From positions 52,942,771-53,006,770 of the forward strand of contig CM037790.1 of the NCBI GenBank assembly GCA_021229015.1: a stretch of 64,000 nucleotides of DNA, in the 5' to 3' direction. The DNA is from Solen grandis. Lineage: Eukaryota > Mollusca > Bivalvia > Adapedonta > Solenidae. Below are positions 45,873-57,800 of the stretch, in pieces. The notes beneath the pieces are model-generated. The model made no database searches, had not been told where the DNA came from, and saw only the letters and a list, made by a program, of their open reading frames with translations. The translations under genes were made by a program, and so were the position numbers. The first letter of the stretch is position 1, and every line of letters begins with the position of its first letter.

Positions 45873-48800
45873 TTTTTCTTTTTTTTTTGGTGGGGGGGGG
45901 GAATAAAATATTCAAACAGTGCAATATGTAATAATTTTCCCGAGCACTTTCGACTATACAGTCTTCATCAGAGGAGTGTCAGAATGACTATGAATTCAAA
46001 ACATTAACTGTAAGAAAAATTATGACGTCATTAAGCACTTATGACGTTAATTATATATGTTGCAAGTTTGTAGTCATCATTATCATTATTGAGTTATCAT
46101 TCTTGTGTACTGCACTCAGACCAATGAGATCTATCTACTATAAATGTTTAAGGCAACACTTCAAATACTTTACAAGTTATGCACCACACAAGAATTAAAT
46201 CCAAAAAAATAAACAAAGGGAAATAACTCCAAAAATACAACAGTTATCATTCTTGCACAATGCACTCCATGAGATCTTTCCACCTGTGAGGTTTCAAAGT
46301 AGCACCTCAAATACTTTTTGAGTTATGCCCTGGACAAAAATTAAGACTGAAAATCAACAAAGGGCAATAACTCAGAAAATATTAAAGTGAGAGTTATCAT
46401 TTATGTGAACTGCACTCCTCTTCAATGAGATCTATCTATCTATAAAGTTTCAAGTGATACCTCAAATACTTTTTGAGTTATGCCCTGGACAAAAATTAAA
46501 ATCTCAGAATCAACAAAGGGTAATAACTCAGAAAATACGAAAGTCAGAGTTATCATTCTTGTGCACTGCACTCCACCTCAATGTGATCTATCCATGTTTT
46601 AAGTTTCAAGGTGATACCTCAAATACTTTTCGAGTTATGCTCCGGACAAGAAAGTGTGACGCCGACGACGCCGACGACGACGCCGACGCCGACGACGGAC
46701 AAAGTGATCCCTATGTGTCTGCCATGCTATGCAGGCGACACAAAAATGAACATAAAAAGACACATTTCTAATGAACGGAAATGAAATCGAGACAATAGGT
46801 TCAACTTGAAGACTATTTATCTCTCTGTGTGTTTAGAAGAAAAATGGGAAAAAATAGACTGATACTAGTACAGTCAAACCTGCCTTAAGCGGACAGTCAA
46901 GGGAACAAAAGAATATAACGGAAGTGGTCGCTAAATGAAGCTTTAACATAATAATAAAACGCTAGTCTTGTAATATCAAAACTGACCGCTAAATACAGTT
47001 AACCGCTAACTACAGTTGACCGCAAATACAGGTTCAACTGTATATTATCTCCAACTGACTCGCAATTGAAACTATCGGGAAAAAAAAGAATTTGTAGTTT
47101 CTAGAGTTATCCCCCTTATAATGCAAACCACGCCGGTGTTTCCAAACTCCACGCAGTGATCTCCCTTGCACGCTCACACTTGTCTTTGGGAATATAAACA
47201 CGTACCTTGACGACTTTGTTCTCCTGTGTGTAGTGGTCTACGACTGGCTGAGTCTGATTGTGGAAAGTTTCTAGTCGTTTCTTGATCGTCTCTTCGTTGT
47301 CGTCAACACGGCCGCTGGTCTTCCCGCGTTCAAGGAGACGCTCTGTCATCACTGCATCCGATACTTCAAAGTACAACACGTTGCTGCACTTGGTCACCTG
47401 CAGATTTAAACAGTATTGTACGCTATTGGTATTTTTCCTCTGAGATACTTTGACGAAACGTTCAAAAAGTATTCGTCACGTCGACGTTGGGACAGAGCGT
47501 CTGAAAACTGTCCAGGGAGTAATGGCCAGTATCTTAGTGGGAACTGACAGGGGCCGCTTGATTAAAAAGTGCATATTTGTGGATATCGGTGTAAGATCGC
47601 ATTTTATTTTTTTCTCAATGTAAGTATAGAAAATAATTACTTTCATGAGCGGCGATTCACAAGTGGCGAAGTGAATCGTCACTCTTAAAAATATTATTTC
47701 CAAGAGTGAAAATATTATTTTATAGGCTTACTAAATAAATGCGACCTTACACCGAAATCAACAAATTTTCTGTTTCTTTTATGCTCATTTTAGCGTTCTT
47801 TAATTTTACTTTCATTTTAATTTACAATTTCCAACAAATACATCTCTCGTCTGGAAAAGGTGTTTGGCTTGTTTATAGTCAAGAATCGGAACTTCAAATT
47901 TATCAGCGATTTATTTCAATCAAAGACCTAAACCAAATCTTTGGTTTATGCCTTAGTTTCAATATAGCACCTTTTTTTATTTTACAATGTACAAAATCTA
48001 TTGACGCTCGCTTCGATATGGTCTATAGAAATGTCTTAAAAGACTGTTTTATAGCTTCATACAGTCGGAAAAAGTCTTTCATTGTCCAAAGAGAAATCTA
48101 AGCGAATATCTGATTGGTTACCTCGTTTTCAAATCTGGTTCCCTGCTCCATTTCTCTAGGGTAGCCATCGATCAGGAAGCACTTTGTGTCGGCAAGCTTA
48201 GCCTTCATGGCATCTCTGAGCAAAGCTAACACTTCATCCTGCCGGGTACCAAAAGTCAAATATTAGGGTCAATGGATTCAATATACATGTTCCAATCTCC
48301 AACGCGAGAGATCTCGCGCAGGTCTCTGCCAAAGAAACTTAAAAATTCCCCAGTTCAGCTAAGTCACATGTTATTGATAGCGTGACCTTTGGTGCACAAC
48401 ATGGTCACGTGGTAATTCAGTGTGGTGGTGAATGATGCGGAGCCAATCCACTTGCGCCGGAGTTTCTATATGTACATACTTACAATTTGATATTTAAGAT
48501 ACTTTACATAAGTCATATTTCGAAATAAATAACATATTTCAGACCTGATGTTTAATTTGTTGTTGAAAATTTAAATAATTGCCCTTTTTTCTAATAACAT
48601 TAAGTTTAAAAAGGATAGACCAATATAATTATNNNNNNNNNNNNNNNNNNNNNNNNNNNNNNNNNNNNNNNNNNNNNNNNNNNNNNNNNNNNNNNNNNNN
48701 NNNNNNNNNNNNNNNNNNNNNNNNNNNNNNNNCGTTGTAACATAATTATGATGCATACAACATACGATGCATCCTTTTTAAAGGTAAAAACTTTAAGCCT

Positions 48801-51800
48801 TTTCACAAATGTCGTTCAAAGTTAACCATCGTTATATTCTTATATACGATGCAAATGTTCCTAAATGCTGAACTGTGCAGTTATAGCAAGCATTAAGGTC
48901 GAAAAATATCTTAACCAAAAAAAAAAAAAATAGATAAATAAAGAAAGAAAGAAAGAAAAGACATTCAAATTTACCAATGGTACAAGCTCTCCCTTTTCCA
49001 TTATTTCATTAAGGTGTTTGCCTCGTTCTGATCCTGAGGCTACTTCCGCTCTCAGCAGATCCCCGGATGAAAGATGGCAGAATCCATATTTTTCAACAAT
49101 ACGCTGGCACTGTGTGCCTTTTCCGGATCCTGGGCCGCCTGAATGAAATATATATTTTTGATGAAATTTGCCTCTTTTCAATATCTCATTCAGTTTACTT
49201 TAGTTTACCAGATTTTATCTTGTTAGAATTATTGTCTGAATTTTGGATCCTTATAAATCTAAGGCAAAGACACCACATAAACGTAGAGGACGGCAACGAA
49301 TTGGGGGGGGGGGGGGGGGGGGGGGGCAGGTCTCGAAAATGTGTCTGTACAATTTAAGCAAAATCTATATCTCTACTAAATCTTAAGGTCATATCAGACA
49401 CCACACTTAACAACGGACAGACGGACGGACAGACGACGGAAAAGTGATCCCTATGTGTCACCTCTGCTTACATCAGGTGACACAAAAAAGTCTAACATAC
49501 TAAAGAACAAAGAGCAAGGCGTGATGTCCGGTGCTCATTACTCATTTTGACGCATTGGCAAACATAGATGACCCTGACCAGACAGCTCCTGTATAAGCTG
49601 TCTGGTCAGGGTTATCTATGTTGCTCATACAATACTATAGCTCAGTTTCTACACAGTTCGTGTGGCAAAAAAGAAAAGAATTCCAAACACCATTTTAAGT
49701 TAATAAATATTCATTAAGTCATTAATTTGTGCATGATTATTTATGAGGTAAAGGGTTAACTTATTCATTTTCACGTCAGTTTGGAAATAAGATACTGCAA
49801 CTTATAGGCGGTCCCTTTGTTGAGCCAGTACTTTGCGACGGGGAAGGCAACGAAAAAATGTACAATCCACATCGCTCTTGATTACCACTTTAATATTGGC
49901 ACCAGCTTTATTTCTTTGTCCAAGAACAAAGATTTGAGTTTTAAAGAAGTATTAGTATACACGTAAAAAGTATCATAGTGTTTGCGTATGGTTATTCAAA
50001 TTCAATGGTGTCAACGTTATATATGCGTATAAGAGATCAGACAAACTTACGTCCGGGCGCTTTCTACCGTTTAGACTGACATTAGTTTCAGTTTTAAGGA
50101 ATACTGTGAAACAAAATCATTCATTTTCATGGGCCACTAATTTAAGTCGATTTCGTGGATGTCTACGACCACCTGAAATTAATCTAGACCTCATGTTTTC
50201 TAGAACTTGAATCAATGAATTAATGTACCTACGAAATGCCTGCATTTGGTACATAATCCACGAAATTTAATGTCAACGAAATAATTTAATAATTTTACAC
50301 TAATGCTTACCGATAACGAATATAACTTTAGCATCAGCCAGTGATGAGTCTGAAATAAATTCATATTCAGTCAAGAAAAAAATAAGAAATAACATGGTAT
50401 AGTGAAAATGATCATATTTGAAATTATTTTACTGGGTCGAATTCCACCAACAATTCTTAGCGCTAAGTAAAACTTAAATATTTAGGGACACATTTCATTA
50501 GTCTTGCTTCTTTTATAAAAAAAAATACCTAAAAATTCATTTCTTAACCATTATTGTTAGATTCATTTGAGCTTAGACATGTCATTGATTATTTCATAAA
50601 ATAGTCATGATAGAATGTGTATTTACCTAGTTTTAAAATTCAAGTATGACTTAGCACTAAGTATTGTTGGTGGAATTCAAGCCTGATAAGATTAAATGCA
50701 TGTATACTTTTTATTCTTATTATCTTTATCTATCAGATGGTTTTTATTACAAATAAACATGATATTCTCAATTCATTTAAGCGCCTACTAAGGTAAGTAC
50801 TAATGACGTAAAAGGCGGTCTTTAAAGCACTTTAAAACAGCTAAAATGTCATTCTACAGACAATAATTGACCTATCGTTAAAAAACTGGTAAATTAATTA
50901 TTGGGAAAATTATAAATGGTCTTTATCTACAGGTGTTTTAATCAGTGTTTGACCTATACTCTGCACAACGGACAAACCTGGGCCTGGATCGGCGGTCAGT
51001 TCGTCAAATACTTTCTCCACTTCTACGAAGACCTCTTCGGGTCCGGACTCTGCTGATATCTGTCCAAGAAATTAAATCGACATTTAACCTGTGTTAGCCG
51101 TCACCTGTTATATACAACAAACTCAGTTTGAGCAACAAACAACATGACCCGGTGTTCTCGAGCTCAGTTTCCATGCTTTAACACAATAATGGCCATTTGA
51201 GTGTATGTTATTTGGTCTTGAGTCTGAGTGAGATTTTACTTAAGTGTTCATGGAGAACTTGTGACCTGGTTTATCCTCATATCAGCTTAGTACTTCTTAG
51301 CAGCCACTTTAAGTTGAATACCTAATTTCTACATAGAAGCAAGGATAGTCTCCCCTTGTATTACATGTACAGTTGATGCACATTCAGTTGCTAATTTAAT
51401 TTTTCTTTTACCAAGTACACTTTGGCGTCATCAATGAGTCTCGAAAATCTGTATTACGGAGAATTCCGAAAATAGGCGAAGTAACACGATCGTAATTAAA
51501 TAGTAGAATCTAATAATAGTAACATGGCGGAACTACAATACCTATCCTAAGTAGATTGATAATAAAGTATGCACTTCCGCTGAGACAGACTAACGAAACT
51601 ATCAAAACTAAACTTAGCTAAAAAGTAGGTCAGGTGTATCAAGTGTATATAAATATCCACACCTTCTTCAATTTTCCTTCCTTTTCGTAGTATTCAACAA
51701 CAGGGGTGGTGACGTCATGGAACGTCTGCAAGCGTTTCTTGATTGTCTCTTCGTTGTCGTCAACGCGACCGCTGGTCTCCGCGCGTCCAAGAAGTCGTTT

Positions 51801-54800
51801 TGTCATGGTTTCGTCTGAGACGTCAAAGTAAAGTGCGAACTGACATTTGGTAACCTATGCAAGAGGAGAAAACAAACATTCAAAGATAACCAAAGGTTAA
51901 ATCTGTATAACTAAACATGTCTGTACCAATACCTTGTTTTTTATGATAGCAATAAATAATATAGCATTACAATTCATATCATAGTTAATATCTTTGCAAA
52001 AATGCTAAAAAAAAACTAATTTACTAGATTAAATATATTAAAATACAAGGGGCGGTAACTCTTTATTGAAATTAATCCTTTCTCACTCTTCAAAGTCTCG
52101 GAAAATCCGATTGTGATTGTGTGTGAGCTGGGGCAAAGCTTACCTCATTCTCGAACTTGGTTCCCTGTTCCAATTCCCGGGGATATCCGTCTATGAGGAA
52201 ACCCTTGCTTTCGGCAGCTTTTTCCAGCATGGTCTCCTTTAAGAGTTGAAGCACTGTTTCCTGAAATACGTAAAACAAGGTAGAAATTGTAAACCTAATT
52301 ATAACATACAAGTGCTGCTTCTAATAAAAGTCATTCATATCAAATATATAATGCTAATGGGTAGTTAATTTAGATTTTAAATACAATCTACATCCATATA
52401 ACAATTAACGTTTTAATCAATTAAGATATTTTATTTGTAAACAAATTAGAGGAAAGACATATTCAACAGAGATATGAAACAGTCCGAAAGAACTTTTTTC
52501 TCGTGACGAAAAAAACAAAAAAACAGGTGAACGAGATTTTTACGCGATCTCGCAGAGACGCTTAACATCTTGCAGACGCTTAATAGACAGACGCTTTACA
52601 GAACATCTAGCAGACGCTTAACAGACAGACCGCTTTACGGAATCACTCATAAGAGATCTGCGGGAGACATATATATTTGGTTTAATCGGCAATAAATTGA
52701 AGAGAAAATTCAGTACAAATGTAATTGTATGAGCAATTTTACACATCTCGCGGTCACATGATCGTACACGTAACTTAGCGAGAGATACTCTTGACTTGCT
52801 CTTTACTTATATGACAGTTGCGGATCTCTGTTGAGTTATGAGGTCTTTAATAAGAAGTGGTACACAATTTGAAATTACATCTTCTCTTCGAAAACGTAAA
52901 AGACACATTATATCATATTAATGCATTGATGTTACCTATGAGTATTTATTTTCTTCATTTACCTTATTTCTCAATCGGCAGAAATTTTTTTGAGGAAATC
53001 ACTAATGAAAAAGTGGCAAGGTTTAATTGTTTCGAATTTCAAAACATTGTAAATAATTAAAAATATGAAATAGTTTTATACCAGCGGAACAAGCTCTCCT
53101 TTCTCCATAATGGCGGTTAGCTCCTTCCCGCGCGCTGAGCCGGAAGCGACCTCTGATCTCAGGAGATCTCCAGTTGAGAGGTGAGTAAAGCCATACTTCT
53201 CGACGATTTTCTCGCACTGTGTACCTTTACCACTTCCGGGTCCGCCTAAAATGGTCACATGAATATATAAATATCTTGTGCATCAATATTAAATTCTAAT
53301 TAGAAGAAATCATAGGTGTTACAATGATCGGCATGGCATTTAAATTAAAAGGTAACGATGATAAAACATTGCAATTTGCTTAAAAAAATATTTTTGTGTA
53401 AACAGTTTCATTCCATGGAAAGCAAACCATGTATTTGAACGTTCCCTTATTTGTTTAAATATCATCTTAACCTTTATTATCAATAACATCTGGAAGAGGA
53501 TACATGACACTAAACATTTGTATTTCATGATGGAATGGCGATTTTCTTGCAGGGATTATCTCCCTTCACAACATCACACGGTTTGTCGGTCATACCCAAA
53601 TGAATTAAAACTAAACTGATATGAAACACTCGAATTTACTCGTGATGGCACTGCACTTATTACTTCACGTTACTGCTGCCGTGTGTGTGTGGGGTGGGAG
53701 GGGTAATTATTACAGTAAAACGAATACCATGCCTCTTCCGTGGTATGTTTCTAGTCTTGCACGAAAACAATTATTATAAACATATGTATACAGATATGAT
53801 AGCTCAGTTTTCAGAGCCTCCCTCCGGTCAATGAATGATCGCAGTTTAATTAGAAACTAGAGCCGCTCGGTTACAATAGAAGAAGAGGCGCTCGGTTAAG
53901 ATGTTCAAGCACTTTGCACCATTTTTAATGGCGCCGAAAAATATATTAATAAGATTTTAAGTTATTTTTCGACTTACAGAAAATACTTAATCACTCATCC
54001 AGACGCATGTTTCAATACACGTACGTACGTAGTAATTTAACTTTATGTCACTTTTATGAGATTCTGAAACAGAGGGGGGTAGAAGGGGGAACTTGCGTCA
54101 AGTTATTCATACAGTAATCTAAACTGTGTTTTTTTTATATTTGATAAAAAATATCACCAGTTTCTGATATATTCCTACATGTCACATGACGAATACATTT
54201 TAGCATGATATTTTTAGTGATCAATATATTGCTTTTATTCTGGTATTGTGTGTTTGTGTTTATGTTTAAATGTTAACTTTTTTAATATTTTGTCGATATA
54301 AAGCTTAAGTAAATATATAGAAATATATAGAATTAATATTTAGAAACTCCTTCGGAATTAAGAATGGTTTATTAATAAACAAACGATTTCATAATTTTAG
54401 AATTCAAACTTGGTATCTTGGGCGATATTCAATATAAAAAGGACTCGGTATCCCCCAAATTGCGACAAGAGAATTGGCAATAAAAATGAGATGTTAATAA
54501 CCTAACTTCAATTATTTGTGATAAAAACAATTAAATTAAAGACAGAAAGACTATACAGGAAACAAGCTTACGCAGGAAAACTTATAACCCATGGAAGCAT
54601 GCAATAAACATAGTATCCCTGGCAATAACGAGCATGCGTATAGCATGACATGCGCACGCATTCCGGGCAGCTGTGTTGTGTTTTCCCACAGCTCCAGCGT
54701 GCATCATTATCGCACGTTCCTATCAGACAATAGAAATAACAGTTGATGCGCATTTTTTGCATGTACGCATTTTTGTTGATACACAAAATGTGCTGTTTCC

Positions 54801-57800
54801 TGTGCACAAGCCGGACGGAAAGTGCTTATAGTTGAGCAGAAATCACAATTTCCCTTGTGATGCGCCTACAATGGAAATGGAGTTAATTTAAATAACCTTT
54901 TACCCTGTTACAGCTTATAGTTAATCTGAAATCGCAATTTTCCTTGTTAATGTTTATATTTCATTTAAAATCATATCTGTTTTTGTTTCGCCTAACAAAT
55001 AAGGAAACCTCATTTTTGTTTACAAAGTTTGCCATGAGTAGGACTAAACGTTATAACATATCCTTTACGTGGTTGGGAAAAAGAATTTACAACTTCTAAT
55101 ACATTCTAACGACGCTTCCTGTGTTGGGCCAGTACTTTGCATCTTTCAGGAGGTTTAGAAAGATGTGTAGGATAATTATATATATTCATAACATGTAAAA
55201 TCATTACATACTTTATTAATATGTATAAGCCAATCCGTATTTTAATGATACCCGCTGGCAAAACGAATTTACCCCCGCGTGCGTTTAAAAATAGACTTTT
55301 TGGATAACCCAAATCTGCGTTGAAAAACGATTATTAAAATGCAAAGAAATCGGCGATTTCCGGCGCTTGCAGAATTATACCAAAACAAAAACTGTTGCCC
55401 TTTGGCCAATAGCTTGTGACGAGAAATGCTGTTTTGTGTCCAAACCCGATGAGGATTTGGGTAGATAAGATTATGGCAAGACCCTGCCATTGCAAAGCAG
55501 AAGCGTTGAGCATTTTTGCACCTTTTGTGTGTGTGTTGGGGGGGGGGGGGCTACTTAATACAGGTGGTCGCTAACACAGGCTGACTGGTGAATACTGGTG
55601 GTCGTTAAAACAGGTTGGTTAAGACAGTTGACCGCTTACACAGGTTCGTTGGTTGATTTTAACAGGTAATACAGGTTGATTGCTTAATAAAGGTGTTCGC
55701 TAATAAAAGTAATCATTAAAACAAGTTGGATTCTTAAGACAGATGACCACTAATGCAAGCTGACTTCTTAATTAATGTGGTCGCTAATATAATATAAGTT
55801 GGCTGCTAATACAGGTGGTCGCTAATAGAGACTGACACCTTAATAAATGTTGGCCGTTTTATACAGGTTGCCGCTGAAACAGGTTTAACTCGACTTGTTT
55901 AAATTAACACATGAAAAAACCTTTCCTTTTGTGATTGACGGGAATCGTTATCTTAACAAACCTGTTATTTGTAGTCAGTGTAATAAAACAACCAATTATC
56001 CCCAGAGGCACAAGTTCCTATTCTAGGCAAACATAGTTTTTTATTGTTGGTTCATGTCTGTTGTATGCATACCAGTGTTTAGTACTTGTAATATAAAATA
56101 CCATATGTAATTGAATATGAATGAAAAAAATCGAAGAATAAAAATGATGAATATTAGTTAATTAATTTCAAGGCATTTTTTTAATGATTGGAACAATTTT
56201 GAAGCATATAATTTGCCTAAAATCCAAGCCGATACTTAAGCACTCTAAATTAAACTTTCTTGAGTGATTGGGTTTTATGACCTATCAACAGTATTTAAGT
56301 CATTTAGTGACATTTTGTCTACATGAGACAGGATAATTTACCTTTTCAGGTTTTAGCAGTGGACATTTAATTTGATGGCTAGAAAAACCGCTCACAAATA
56401 GTATCGCAAATTCACGTGTTTTTGTGTAAACCAGGTCAACCAACCATTGACGACCTATCATTCTAGTGTAGCTATTAGATAGCATCGAGGCCCATTTGTA
56501 TACACTTGAACCTGTATAAGCGACCACCTGTATTAAACGGTCAACCTGCATTAAGCTGTCAGTTTTGATATGCCAGACTCTTGCATTTTCTTACATGTTT
56601 AACCTTCTTTTAGCGGTCATCTCTGTTTAGCTGCCAATTTATTTAGTTCCCTTGACTGACCGCTAAACACAGGTTTGACTGTACAACTGTCAACACTGGA
56701 AAGGTACATAGTGCTGCCTCATCGCGATATCATGCCGTAGACATGCTAAGCGTAAAGCAAGAAAGATGTACCAGATTACCAGTGGGTTTTTTAAGACTTT
56801 GGTATGTCGCAGTCGGGGATTGAATCCATGGTCACCAGTTTACACCAGCGGACGCTCTAAACATTCGGTCATTGGAAATGGTGTAAAAATGAATGCAGAG
56901 TAATATGAGTCCGTATGAAAAAAAAGCGGTCCAGAAGTAACATGCTCGACTGCGGGTCCCAGAGGTTGTGGATCGAACCCCAATCTGGGACAAAGATTAT
57001 ACATGACCTTCCCGGGCGCTAAGTACTGGGACTAAGTACCAGGAACCGTCGAGAGGGATTCGTATAAGTTGTAAGAACTTGTTTCCCAATAGATGTAAAA
57101 TAAATAAGTTTTAACTAAACTATAACTAATCTAAAAAGGAATTAATCGACGATAAAAGATTATTGTAGACAGGGAGGTTCAGATATGCTGGCATTGCAAA
57201 TGTCGTCGCCGGGGAACGCAAAGTATTTAGATATCCAGAAACCGAGAATGGTAGCTGACGTTAAGCATGCGAGAGTAATCATACATGAATGGATGGCCCG
57301 TGTCAAGATGATAAGAATGAGTGTTGCATCATTACATATGTGCATGGCGACAGCGTGCTCTTACGGTGTTGCTGTCAAACGTACATGGTCTCCAAGTGAT
57401 TGTTAAAGTACATGCATTGCTTGCGAATGAACGTTCATGTTTCTAAATACGAATAAAATACAATAGTTTTCGCTTTCCCTTTCAAACTCAAAAGTACTAG
57501 AAAATGTCAATGATACTAATTTGTGTTTTTGTTTTTCTAAAAAAAAAATTATGATAATGCATATACACGCACTATAAAGGTAATAGGCAGGAGCTGGTTG
57601 AACGTACGGGATTGGCATCCATATTTTTAAACGTTTTGACTTAACATTAAGTTTATCAATGTTTCTTATAGTCAAAAAATTGGATACATGTTAGAATACG
57701 TATTTGAGAACAGGGCCATGTTTGGGTGCTTTTTTTTTTTTTTTTTTTTTGCAAACTCCAACGTGCACGATGGTACACAATTGCAATCTTTGCAGTTGTC

